A DNA stretch of 64,000 nucleotides from Datura wrightii (taxonomy: Eukaryota > Streptophyta > Magnoliopsida > Solanales > Solanaceae). Where the stretch lies: the NCBI GenBank assembly GCA_035772735.1, contig JASDFA010000001.1, positions 94,079,501 to 94,143,500 of the forward strand, in the 5' to 3' direction. The notes under the pieces were generated by a model. The model was not told the origin of the DNA, ran no database searches, and saw nothing but the letters and a program-made list of their open reading frames with translations. A program made the translations under genes and the position numbers. Of this stretch, positions 34,101-45,454 are shown in pieces. Numbering within the stretch: position 1 is the first letter of the stretch; each line of letters opens with the position of its first letter.

Positions 34101-35006
34101 TTGCAGCCAGCACAAAGACCACCACCACCATTCCCTCAGAAATTCAGAAAGAGCAAGGAGGAGGAATGCTTCAAAAAGTTCTTTGAGAGTTTCAGAGAAC
34201 TTCACATAAATTTGCCTCTTCTTGATGTTTTGCAGGGAATGCCCAAGTATGCTAAATACTTGAAGGACGTGATGGCGAACAAAGTGAGATTGGTGGATGT
34301 CCAAACGGTAGCACTGACTGAGGAGTGCAGTTACAGGGTATTGAGAAAAATGCCAAAGAAACTCAAAGACCCAGGGAGTGTTACCCTCCCCATACAAATT
34401 GGTAAAGCTGAGGTGCTACGAGCTTTATGTGACTTGGGGGCGGCAGTTAATCTAATGCCCCTATCCTTATTCAACACCTTGGGGTTGGGACAACCAAGGC
34501 CAACAAGGTTGATGCTGCAGCTGGCTGACAAGTCGCGAGTGACACCTGATGGAATAATAGAGGACCTTCTCATCAAAGTAGGTAAGTTCATTATACCTGC
34601 TGATTTTATTGTCTTAGATTTTCAGGTTGATGACCAGGTACCCCTGATCTTGGGACGACCATTTTTGGCCACTGGAGGAGCGGTGATTGATTTGAAAGCA
34701 GGGACCCTGAAAATGAGGGTTGAGGATGAAGATGAAATCTTCCGCGTGTACCAAGAAATGAACCCATATGCACACTATAGAAACCTTTGTCAGGTTAGTG
34801 TGTTGGCAGAGGATAAGTGTGGGGTGGGGGATTCCACAGGTGTAGGGCCGAAGGCTATAACAAATGTTCAGCCCGAGTCTGATAAAGGACTTCAAACTGA
34901 AAAGAAGTTGGAGAAAGAGAGGAGCAAAGTGGAGGCTGTTTCCTCTAAACAGCAAAAGAAAAGGAGATGGTTCTCGAAAGAGAACCCAGGTATGAGGATG
35001 TACTGA
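34101..35006 (+). CDS. Aspartic protease of element B
   Basis: This continues in the same frame as Gag after a single TGA, so readthrough could give a Gag-protease fusion. Otherwise the stop is a recent mutation. The 301 residues start with PPPPFPQKFRKSKEEE, then LPLLDVLQGMPKYAKYLKDV, the retropepsin-like LCDLGAAVNLMPLSLFNTLG with DLG in the active-site position, the DFIVLDFQVDDQVPLILGRP block and FLATGGAVIDLKAG. A Lys/Glu-rich tail ends at TGA 35004-35006. No polymerase follows. Two stem-loops begin 12 bases downstream. Confidence 0.85.
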   Translation: MQPAQRPPPPFPQKFRKSKEEECFKKFFESFRELHINLPLLDVLQGMPKYAKYLKDVMANKVRLVDVQTVALTEECSYRVLRKMPKKLKDPGSVTLPIQIGKAEVLRALCDLGAAVNLMPLSLFNTLGLGQPRPTRLMLQLADKSRVTPDGIIEDLLIKVGKFIIPADFIVLDFQVDDQVPLILGRPFLATGGAVIDLKAGTLKMRVEDEDEIFRVYQEMNPYAHYRNLCQVSVLAEDKCGVGDSTGVGPKAITNVQPESDKGLQTEKKLEKERSKVEAVSSKQQKKRRWFSKENPGMRMY

Positions 35007-35018
35007 AAAGGATAGGCC

Positions 35019-35067
35019 ACGTCGGGCCACGACGTAAAATAAAGCGCTACTTGGGAGGCAACCCAAG
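35019..35067 (+). other. Post-protease double stem-loop of element B
   Basis: First stem ACGTCG-GGCCA-CGACGT (35019-35035), then box GCGCTAC and the second stem CTTGGG-AGGCAA-CCCAAG (35050-35067), six pairs each. The tandem element keeps the AGGCAA loop and the GCGCT box, while its second stem is CACGGG/CCCGTG. The changes are compensatory. Confidence 0.72.
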
Positions 35068-36976
35068 GGTACCACAGGTACCATTTTAATTTCTGGCATT
35101 TGTGTTGATTTTATTTATTTTTCATCTTGTGTTGTTTCTGGTGGAAAGTTAAGCACAGATGGAGGGGAAGTCTGAGTACCCGTGGAAGAGGAAGCTAACA
35201 AGCATGGAAGAGACAAAGTGTGGGGTTGAACACCCACTTGTGCAAGTTGAAGAGAGGCATGTTGTTAGCTAAGCCTAAAGGCCTCAGGGAGTATTTCTCA
35301 CCCTTTGTAAATTTTAATTTGATGCTATGAGGACATAGCATGATTTAAGTGTGGGGTGAGGGAAATTTCAAGGGAAATTTCAAAAATTTTTGTTGTGCTT
35401 AACGATTTTTGGTGAATGTAATGCTTGAAAAATTTGAAAATTTTTGTGAAGTAAGCATGACTTCATCACCCGTTGGTTTTTCTTTTCGGTTCTTTTCCGA
35501 CGGGGGGTCTTTGAACCGAAGAATAAAAATTTTATTTTTTTCTTTCCTTTGTCTGTATATAGTGTTTTTAGTCATAGTTAGGGACTGTTTCCGACGATGG
35601 ATGGATGACGACCGTCTTGAGGAAAATTAGTCGGTAGGTGATTGGTTTTTGAAACCGTAATTAAGTGGTGCTTGATGTTCTTGTTATGTGCTATACGTGA
35701 TTGTAAGATGCAAGTATGTTAGGTGTGAAGCATGCAGGTGTATAACTTTGTGTGAGACGCTTAGGCTGTTGAATTTGACTCAATATGATTGAAGCTTAAT
35801 CGGAATTCTTGTGATTAGCTGAGTAAGAGTCTGATGAATGTGTCTCGAATTGAGCATGTGCCATGAGTGTAAGATTTTTGAGTATTCTGTGCTATTGTGG
35901 ATTGTCTAGAACTTGCCTGGTGTGTTTATAAAACGAAATGAAGGATGTGAATTGTAGGAGATGATTTAGGCATTTTGTTTTGAATGAACCAATTCTTATC
36001 CCTCATTTTACCTACCTTGGAAAGATTAATCCTAGTTAGCCCTATTGAGCCTTGAGCCTATTCTTTGACAGCTGCAACATAAGCTTAATCCTTTTTCTTT
36101 CATTAGCCTTGAACTTGATCCAAAACTCCTAAGCGCTTGAGTGAAAAAAAAATCCGAAGGAGTAAAGGAGTGAGAAGAATGAAAAGAAAGGAAAAGTAGC
36201 AAGTTGTAGAAGTGAGAAAAGGACAAAGGTGCACTTATGTGAAAATTGTTGATTATTAGCAAGGAGCAAGAAAACAAATTAATGAAAAGTTACTTGTAGA
36301 ACTCCTTACTGATAAGTTAAAAGTGCCTAAAGAAATGGGGGAACATAAGAGGAACAAGAAAGATGAAAGGAGAAAAAGGTAAAGTAAGGGAAGGGAAGTT
36401 CGTAAGGAGGGCGTAATGTATTAAAAGCGTTTAGGAAAGATAGTCACTATTACTGGCCATAATAGTACCTACCTGTCCCTTAGCCTACATTACAACCCAT
36501 TAAGTCCTACTTGATCTTACATTCACACATCCTTAAATTAGTGGAATAAAACACTAAGGGCAAGCTTATGGGTCATTACATGATGCATGTGAATTCTTTG
36601 TGAGAGTGAGTGTAATTCTATTTATTTACCCACACATGTTGTGATGTAAAAATGATTTTTGCGTGTGATTGGGTAACTCTCCTTCCGTGAGGGCACATGT
36701 TGAATGAAGGATATAATTCATGTGGGATTTCTTACTCAGTTGATTTGCATGAGTTTGCTAAGATCGAGAGTCGATTCTTGAGGTTAAGAAGTCTTAGCAT
36801 TGTTGTATTTCATCTCGGTGATTAAATTGTGTATGCTCTACCTTTAGCTTGTTATCTTATGTAATCATTATAGCCGTAGCTTGAATTATCTTGCTAAATT
36901 AGTTATGTGGGAGTCTCCATATGTAGGATATGTAAAATGTTGTCCGAGGACGAACAAGGCTTTAAGTGTGGGGTTG
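35068..36976 (+). other. Non-coding 3' tail and purine tract of element B
   Basis: No ORF of note. It ends TTTAAGTGTGGGGTTG (purine tract region 36961-36976) before the 3' LTR. Blocks in the same order are found in the tail of the tandem Athila-type element at 18828-20690. A second short AAGTGTGGGG (35348-35357) lies early in the tail. Confidence 0.8.
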
Positions 36977-38572
36977 TGATCACGGGCAAAATAGCATGCC
37001 CGTAATACGCTTTATATCTTAATATAGTCTTGTTTATCTAAAGTATTTTACATAATCTCATGCGATTTTATATAAATGTGAATATATGTGCGAACCAACA
37101 TGATTAGTCCTTGTTTTGTAGGTTAATAATGCATTTGAGGAACTAATTCGCAAGTTGGTGAAAGGAAGGAATGAAGTGGAAGCAAGTGGCGAAAAGTCGA
37201 CAAGGGGCATGCGTTGGCAAGGCTGGCCGCGCCAGGCAGCGTGCCACGCTGTGCGTGTGCCGCGCCCAGCGTCGTGCCACGCCCTTGCCAAGCGCACGAG
37301 GAAAGGAAGCAGCAGGCAGCAGGAGGCAGAGAACCAGCGCGGCAGCACCGTGTCACGCTAGGCAGCCTGCACGACAGAAGCTTGCCAACGCACTGCATGG
37401 GCAGCGTGCCACGTTGGCCAGCACGGCAACCCTCGGCAACTTGGTTTCCTGAGGCAATTTCCAGAGAGCTTTCGCGTTGTCTCCGTGTCACGGAGGTAGT
37501 GCTCCGCGATGCACTCCGTGACACGGAGCCGTTCCCTCTCAGGCTAAATTATGCACGTTTTCCATTTACTATAAATAGGACCCTTAGCTCCTAAAATCAG
37601 AGGTCACGATTTTATTTTGAAAAATCACCTAGGAGTGAAGGGAGAAGTGGGAGAACTCATCTAGGGTTTATCAAATTCCCTTCTCATCTACCAAATTCAT
37701 GTAAGTATGTTAGTTTAGTATTAGTTAATTGTAGTTTTACGAACATGAATGGCAAGAACCCTTCCTCTAGGGTTGAAGCCATGAATTATGATTGTTCTTT
37801 TATGAATTTGTTTTGGAATTAAGTTATTGATTGTTGTTTTCGTCTTGCATTCTGGATTGTTGGTTGTTTTTATGATTGATCACCATGAAAGCATATTTGT
37901 TAGCTTGAGTAATAGCTTGAGAAAGTATTACCTAGGTCAGGACATGAGAATGTAAGGAGCATGTTTGTATCTCGGGAGAGATTCTTGTGTCAGGATAGAA
38001 ATATACCTAACACCGTGCTTGGTTGACACACGGGGGTTATGAAAGACCAACTTGGGATGTCACATCACCACTCGAAGAAGTAGTTGTGAGGCTAAGTTGA
38101 GTTAAATGGTTAGACGTACGAAAGTCCCTAATCGTTTCCCCGTAAACCACAACATAATTGATTGCCCGCGACTAGAAAATTAAACTCCTCGCTCACAATG
38201 ATGCAGTGAGGCTAGATTGCCGTGTTTAGAGGCTCGAAAGACCACAAACATGCAATTCTAATTATGTGAAATAACAATTGATAGTTCTATGCTTAACCCA
38301 TTGCAAATCGTAGGATCGCATGATTAATTGGTTTTAACTCTATGTTGCTCCTAGAGTGATTTCAGAATATTTTGTTGACCCAAACTTAGACTTAATTAAT
38401 CTCAATCGAAAATGTCTATAACCAACACTTGAGGTATTTAAGAGCACAATAGAAATGGATAGTTAGAGGAATGGGTCCAGTCTCTGTGGGTTCGACAATA
38501 CGGTTCTTAAAAAGAGCCACTATATTACTTGCACGACCCGTACACTTGCGGACGCGCGAATCGAGCACGTCA
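36977..38572 (+). repeat. 3' LTR of element B
   Basis: Begins TGATCACGGGC, ends GAGCACGTCA, then the target duplication CTTAT. Dyad pair CTCCGTGTCACGGAGG (37481-37496) and CTCCGTGACACGGAG (37514-37528), TATA box 37570-37577. It differs from the 5' LTR by scattered substitutions and very small indels. Confidence 0.95.
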
Positions 38573-38995
38573 CTTATAAACCTGTCTAATATTTGGAATA
38601 AAATCTGCAACATAATTGATACTTCCTAAGAATCTCTGAAGCTGAGTTTTATTAATTAATTCATCTGGAAATTTGGATGAGAACTCTATGGATCTACAAA
38701 CGGGTTTATAGGTTCCTTGATATAAGTCATTACCAAGGAATCTAATAGCAGTCTGGAGTAACTTAATATTTTTAGCGCTTACTACTAATCTGTTTTGCTT
38801 AACAACTTTTAGAAAGGTTTGGATATGTTTGAAGTGTTGGTCAATATCTTTTGAGTATATTAAAACATCATCTATGTAAACTATAGAAATATGACTATGT
38901 GGATAAAATATGTTGTTCATTATATTCTGAAATTCAGACGGTGCATTTCTTAATCCGAATGGCATTACATTCCATTCATATTGTCCGAAAGGTAC
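38573..38995 (-). pseudogene. Pararetrovirus RT, C-terminal part of the polymerase domain
   Basis: Sequence between elements B and C. On the minus strand it runs from the fingers-palm block near the C insertion through the catalytic motif VYIDDVLIYS, with both aspartates kept, to the RT thumb block (LQRFLGSINYVADFIP). It then passes into the RNase H block once element B is removed. This stretch has no stop of its own. Confidence 0.85.
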
Positions 38996-41575
38996 TGTCA
39001 CACCCCGCCTTGGGGGGGGGGGTACGACTGGCACCTGGTGCCCTACTAAGACCTGACCTGCTAGACTGTTAAGCCTGGGCGCATCTGGCGCCTGGCTGGC
39101 TCTAACTCAGATTTCTGGAAACAAAGGGCTATATAACGGCTATAAATATAGCCCCCGGCCCATTGGCCTATCGCCTGTTGTACCTATCTTGGCAACTAAC
39201 CAGAAATATAGTAACTCAGGGAAACCTATACGGGCCGACAAGGCCACCATGCTGTCTAGTTATCTGCTGCTTAATCAAAAAGCACAAAAAGAAGCTATGT
39301 GACCGACAAGGTCACCACTACTGACAACTATGGCCTCACACGACCATCACAGAAGTAAGAAAGAGTAAAGACAACTACACAACTGCACGGCCCCACACGA
39401 CCGGCTCATCTGACCACAGGGATTTCATACAGAATGCAAGCCTCTAGGAATAGTAATTGAACTGGTCGGGACAGGGCCCCGACCTACCCATGCTATATAC
39501 AACAAAAGGAACTGAACTACACCTCTGAAATTCAGCCTCCGGATGACTGGAGCTGAATACTCAACCGCTGACAGGGAGTCACGTAGAATCACCTGCTCGT
39601 CTAGGAGTACCTGCAGGCAAGTAATGCAGCGCCCCACTGGGCGTCAGTACCGCTGGTACTGAGTATGTAAAGCAACTAAAATAGTGTAAATGAGAACAAT
39701 ATCTGAAAGTAATAATATGACTGATGAAGCAGAAGTAGGAGGAATAACTTAACTGTCTGATGAAGTAGATCGTACCTGTTCTTACTGATACCGAAGGAAG
39801 TAGGAATCATACCTGGAGGCGTATCATTCTACTACCAACCCACGCGCGTCTAATATAACATAGCATAGCATACATAACATAACACAGCACATACAAACCT
39901 TACCCGGCCCCCATAAGCCGGGAGGTACAATCAACACAGAATCTATGCCCCTACCCCGGTCATCCCATCTCCTATAGTGGCTGTAAGCATCCTGCCGGTC
40001 CCTGGGTATGCACTTGGGCTCGCTGAGCCCCTGACTATAACTGTATCTGAGTCCAAAGGACTCTAAATCAACACCCCGGGCGTACCCGCTCGACGGGGGT
40101 GTATAAGGGCCGACCAAGGCACAATATGGGGAAACTGGCATCCCATCTTCGTCCCCTTGCGGGACGGCATATCACTCCGTAGAGTGACGTATCCTCGTCC
40201 TCTGGCGGACGAGTCGATACAGCTATTAACCCTGGGCGGTCAGGGATGCTAGGTAATCCAACCCCAATCAATACAACGGTCTCAACTAGTCATGCTGTCT
40301 GTGTATCTTATAAGCCAAAACTAATAGGCGTAAGGTATTATATAAATCATATACTGGGCTAATAATAGCAATCTGTAAGTGTCTGATACATGCTGAGACA
40401 GGTAAGTATAAATGTGAATATAGTTCCCTGTCTAACTGTACTGGGCAAAGGCTATACAAGCGGGTGTTTCTGCTGAAGGCTATGCTGTTCACTAAGTTTC
40501 TATGTTAACATAGTTTCCTATTTCTAACATGCTATCTAAACCATATACAGTTACTATTCTATATCGGGAATGCTTTACTGATACTGTACTACCTTGCGAG
40601 GTTTCAGCTAAACACAACAATATCTTAACCTGGCATATTACATCACATACTGAATATACTGGGCAACCTTAACCACTTACGCCCAAATCTATATCGTACA
40701 GATAGGTATCGTACACTTTACAACCCAAAACTCCTCATATTGCACCAATATTCATAATAATATAATAATCAATTTCTGAACCTTCTACTGGTCTATAAAT
40801 TACTATACTGCTTCACTGTTACTCCACTTGCCGAGGAAACTTAACTTTACATACCTTATCTTTGAATTATTCGTCCGCCGGACGAGGCTCGGCCGGTACT
40901 TCAACTATTTTCTCCCAAATGCATTCATAAATACGTCAATCAATACTAAATACAACTTTATTGTAAAGAGCGATGTTACTTTCGATATAGTTTATAGCCT
41001 AAACTTAGGCTTATCGAAAGACGGTCGAAAACTCGCTATTTTTCAGCGGCCCAGAAGGGAGAAGTATTCACTTCTCAGCTAGGAACACATAGACATTAAT
41101 TTAGAGCAATTCTACTTACTTTAGTTCGGTGGCTCGCCGATTCGTCGGCCGTATTTCGCGAAACTAATTCCGTAGAAATGCTCTCTGCTGCTAAATACCT
41201 TGGTATCTAGGATTAATTTGAGTTGGGCAGCGTTTGGCAGCGTAATCGGACGAGAATATTTAATTTTCCTACGTTTCTCTCTGCTTGCTGTGTTTCTGGA
41301 AATTTCACTGATAAGAAATAATTTTTCAACTGAAGTGAGGCTTATATACTTGGGCCTGAACCTGGGCAACGTGTCACGGAGCCATCGCGGAGGCCTCACC
41401 TTCGTGACACGCTGCCATCGCGGAGGGGCTCTGCCTCGGCTCCTCCCGTGATGGTTCGACGGGTTTCTCGTCCGATCTTTTCCCGGACCTTTCCCTAGCA
41501 TGTATGGCTTTCAAATATGTTTAACCAACGTGCGAATAGGTCATCTAAGTACCGGGAATTCTACGGGGTATAACA
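38996..41575 (-). repeat. 3' LTR of element C
   Basis: Plus-strand start TGTCACACCCC, end GGGGTATAACA. The inverted dyad pair is at 41370-41381 and 41399-41411, just upstream (minus-strand sense) of the TATA box near 41342-41349. Confidence 0.93.
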
Positions 41576-41605
41576 TTCTCCTCCCCTTAGGAACATTCGT
41601 CCCCG
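41576..41605 (-). other. Polypurine tract and 3' end motif of element C
   Basis: On the minus strand AAGGGGAGGAGAA lies against the LTR start TGTTATACC, preceded by the ACGAATGTTC motif also seen before the purine tract of element A. The stretch up to 41844 is non-coding. Confidence 0.85.
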
Positions 41606-41844
41606 AATGTATACTGCTCTCTAGAGAGCTGTTCACTGTAGTTTCTGGAAAAATTTTGGCAGAGTTTCCCCTGTAATATGGACTATCGCAACGCCCTGAA
41701 ACGCAGAAAAAGTCCAACACAGGCACTGCACACAATATTCTACAATCCACTGAACAACTGAATATCACTTCTTTCTTTATCATTTACAACATACATACCA
41801 TAAAGTACTGTGTAAATAATAATACGGACATACCTGTCGTCTGA

Positions 41845-43491
41845 CTAGGCCTGAAATAAGTGAGGATATCTGATTTTCATGTCTTCTTCAGCCTCCCACG
41901 TCATTTCATCCCAATTTCTGTTACGCCACAATATCTTGACATATGCAACGTCTTTAGTTCTCAGCCTGCGAATCTGTCTGTCTAAAATGGCTACGGGAAC
42001 CTCTTCATAAGCTAACTCCTCTGTGACCTGAACATCCTGGACTGGAACTACTGTAGAAGGGTCTCCTACAAACTTTCTTAACATGGAAACGTGGAATACT
42101 GGGCGAACAGATGCTAATTCTGGAGGCAAGTTTAACTCATAAGCCAAGCGGCCTATTCTTTGCCGAATTTGATACGGCCCAATGAATCTTGGGCTAAGCT
42201 TGCCTTTCTTGCCAAACCTCATTACCCCTTTCATCGGGGACACTTTCAGATATACCCAGTCGTTTATCGAAAATTCTAGATTTCTGCGCCGTCTATCTGC
42301 ATATGACTTTTGACGGCTCTGAGCGGTCAGTAAACGTTCTCGGATAAGCTTTATCTTTTCCTCGGACTGCCGAACAATGTCTGGGCCAACTAATGCTGAT
42401 TCTCCTATCTCAAACCAGCCCACCGGCGATCTACATTTCCGCCCGTACAATGCCTCGAAAGGCGCCATCTGAATAGCTGAATGGTAGCTGTTATTATAAG
42501 CAAATTAGATTAACGAAAGATGTTCATCCCAGCTACCCCCAAAATCTAACACACACGCTCGTAGCATATCTTCGAGCGTCTGAATTGTACGTTCAGCTTG
42601 CCCGTCTGTCTGAGGATGGAATGTTGTGCTCAGATTAATCTGCGTCCCCAGACCTTTCTGAAATGACTGCCAGAACCTAGCTGTAAACTGTGCCCCTCTG
42701 TCTGAAATGATGGACACTGGCACTCCATGTAACCTAACTATTTCTCTGATATATAATTCGGCATAATCCTCAGCTGAGAAGGTAGCCCTTACTGGCAGGA
42801 AATGAGCTGATTTTGTCAGCCTATCAACTATTACCCAAATGGAATCATTTCTGCGTCTCGTACGGGGTAACCCTGCTATAAAATCCATATTTATTGCTTC
42901 CCATTTCCACATAGGTATTGATATCTCTTGAGTCCAACCACCCGGTTTCTGGTGCTCTGCTTTCACCTGCTGACAATTAGCACATCTAGATACGAATTCG
43001 ACTATTTCAGTTTTCATACCTGGCCACCAGTAGATATCTCTGATGTCGTGGTACATTTTCGTCGCCCCTGGGTGGAGGGAATAACGAGCGTAGTGTACCT
43101 CATGCATAATCTGCCCGCGAAGTCCTGAGACATTCGGAACACAAAGGCGGCCCTTACAATATAGCACATCATCCTCGGTTGTCTGAAAATCTGGCTCCTT
43201 ACCCTTCTGAAATCTATCTCTGAGCTGGACTAAATCGGGATCCTCATACTGTCGTTCTTTTACCTCTGCAACTAATGATGATACTGCAGAATTCTGAATT
43301 ACGGCCCCATTATCTCCTGTTTCCATTACTCGAACGGCTAGCCCAGCTAACTGATGAATTTCTTTAGCTAATTTCTGTCTCTCGGGTCGCAAATACGCCA
43401 AGCTCCCCATTGACTTTCGACTCAGAGCATCTGCTACAACATTAGCTTTCCCTGGATGGTACAGGATGTTCACATCATAATCCTTCAACAA
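41845..43491 (-). pseudogene. Integrase with chromodomain-like tail of element C
   Basis: In one frame with the RT, after a TAG at 43500-43498. The HHCC zinc domain is intact (HYARYSLHPGATKMYHDI...CANC). The DDE core has MDFIAGLP, DRGAQFTA and FHPQTDGQAE. A TAA at 42505-42507 interrupts just before the FAYNNSYH stretch. The rest holds KGKLSPRFIGPYQIRQRIG, then PVAILDRQIRRLRTKDV and MTWEAEEDMKIRYPHLF, the chromodomain-like end. Only the two stops keep RT-integrase from being open over about 900 codons. Confidence 0.9.
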
Positions 43492-43497
43492 TTCTAA

Positions 43498-44580
43498 CTA
43501 GCGACGTTGCCGCAGATTCAACTCCCTCTGAGTGAAAATGTACTTCAAGCTCTTATGAACTGTATAAATATCAACATGAATGCCGTACAGATAATGCTTC
43601 CACATCTTCAAGGCATGAATTACTGCGGCCAACCCTAGATCATGGGTGGGGTAATTCTTCTCGTGTTTCCTCAGCTGCCTGGAAGCATATGCAATTACTC
43701 TACCATACTGCATCATCACACAGCCCAGCCCGACACCTGACGCGTCGCAATAAACTGAATACCCTTCTGTGCCTTCCGGCAGTGCTAGTACTGGGGCGGA
43801 GGTTAACCTGTCTTTCAGTTCCTGGAAACTCTGCTCACATGCCTCCGTCCACTGAAACTTGGCTGCTTTCTGTGTTAATTTAGTTAAAGGTGCTGCAATA
43901 GTTGAGAATCCCTCAACGAACCTCCGATAGTATCCTGCCAACCCCAGAAAGCTACGAACTTCAGTCGGGGTGGTAGGCCTAGGCCATGACTTAACTGCTT
44001 CTATCTTCTGCTTGTCTACCTGTATACCAGCGTCTGAGACAATATGCCCTAAAAAGGCTACTGAGTTAAGCCAGAATTCACATTTCGAAAACTTAGCATA
44101 CAACTGGCGGTCCCTGAGAATCTGGAGCACTGTCCGCAAATGAGTCCGGTGATCTGCCTCAGAGCGAGAATACACCAGAATATCATCAATGAATACTATC
44201 ACGAACAAGTCCAAGAAAGGTCTGAAAATACTGTTCATTAGGTCCATGAAGACTGCTGGGGCATTCGTTAGCCCGAAGGACATAACCAGAAATTCAAAAT
44301 GCCCATATCGGGTCCTGAATGCTGTCTTAGGAATATCCCTCTCACGTACTCGGACCTGGTGATAGCCGGACCGCAAGTCAATCTTAGAAAAGTATCTGGC
44401 TCCCTGTAGCTGATCAAATAAGTCATCGATTCTGGGAAGCGGATACTTGTTCTTTACTGTAACTTTGTTTAGCTGCCGATAATCTATACACATCCGAAGC
44501 GAGCCATCTTTCTTTCTCACGAACAAGACTGGCGCACCCCACAGGGAAGTACTCAGCCTGATAAAACCTTTATCTAACAA
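43498..44580 (-). pseudogene. Reverse transcriptase-RNase H of element C
   Basis: A 360-residue open stretch: VLFVRKKDGSLRMCIDYRQL, FSKIDLRSGYHQVRV, catalytic VIVFIDDILVYSRSEADH, thumb block SFLGLAGYYRRFVEGFS, RNase H CDASGVGLGCVMMQ and YPTHDLGLAAV. The usual TDHKSL of RNase H reads TVHKSL here, so a catalytic aspartate is lost. The frame ends at TAG 43500-43498, in place of a tryptophan codon. A one-base loss near 44580 separates it from the protease frame. Confidence 0.92.
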
Positions 44581-45454
44581 GTCTTCAACTGCTCCTTTAA
44601 TTCTCTGAGTTCTGCAGGAGCCGTACGATAAGGAGGTATTGATATTGACTGGGTGCCTGGTAGCAAGTCAATAGTGAAGTCTATTTCCCTTTCTGGAGGA
44701 AGACCAGGTAACTCATTAGGAAATACATATGGGAATTCATTTACCACTGGGACAGACTGGAGTGTCGGAGATTCTGCTTGGACATCCTGAACTCTGACCA
44801 GATGATAAATACACCCCTTAGATATCAACTTTCTCGCCTGAAGGTAGGAAATAAACCTACCTTTTGGCGTCGCCGTGCTGCCCTTCCATTCCCGTACTGC
44901 CTCCCCCGGGAAGTGGAATCGGACTGTTTTGGTCCAACATTCAACATTAGCAAAACATGGTACTAACCAATCCATACCCATTATGGCATCGAAATCTATC
45001 ATCTCTAACTCGACCAGATCTACTGTGGTCTGACGATCAGCAACCTCTACTGTACACCCGCGGTAAATTCGGCTAGCTGTGATAGAGTCACCAACGGGCG
45101 TAGATACTAGGAAGGGCTGCTGTAATGATTCTGGTACAATACTAAACTTCCGTGCCACAAATGGAGTAATATAGGACAAAGTAGACCCTGGATCAATTAG
45201 CACATAAGCAGGGCGTGAGCAGATAGTTAGCATACCTGTCACAACATCAGGCGATGCCTCTGAATCTTGCCTCCCTGGTAAGGCATATGTGCGGCTTGGA
45301 CCCGCACCTGTACTGGAGGCCCCTGATCTGCCTCGACCCCTACCTGCTGAAACTGAGGGCCTACGTCCAGTCGAGGATGCTGTAGCTCGCGACCCTACTG
45401 ACGCCCTATCCTATCTGTCCCGGTCCTCTTGACCTCTGGCTGGGCAATCTCTCA
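44574..45454 (-). pseudogene. Zinc-knuckle end of Gag and protease of element C
   Basis: Same frame as Gag. It includes the zinc knuckle CYICGQEGHLMRDC (about 45485-45440), a Gly/Arg-rich linker with one TAG near 45415, and then a retropepsin: LIDPGSTLSYITPFVARKF with the catalytic aspartate in place, and LVELEMIDFDAIMGMDWLV. It closes at 44574 because of the frameshift before RT. Confidence 0.87.

Larger units (their letters stand above)
30817..38572 (+). mobile_element. Element B: young gag-protease-only Athila relative
   Basis: 7,756 bp with near-identical LTRs and perfect target duplications CTTAT at 30812-30816 and 38573-38577, inserted in the pararetrovirus polymerase. It has an Athila primer site, a gag-protease frame, a structured spacer, a non-coding tail and a purine tract, but no RT, RNase H, integrase or second ORF. 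This is the layout described as TR-GAG (terminal-repeat retrotransposon with a GAG domain). It must be moved by proteins of another element. Confidence 0.93.

Noticed and set aside
39824..40141. Frame conserved in the Tekay-like LTRs (also 47667-47984 and partly 1173-1436)
   Set aside because: The similarity follows LTR DNA similarity, with frame breaks between families; no start context or domain. Treated as LTR leader.
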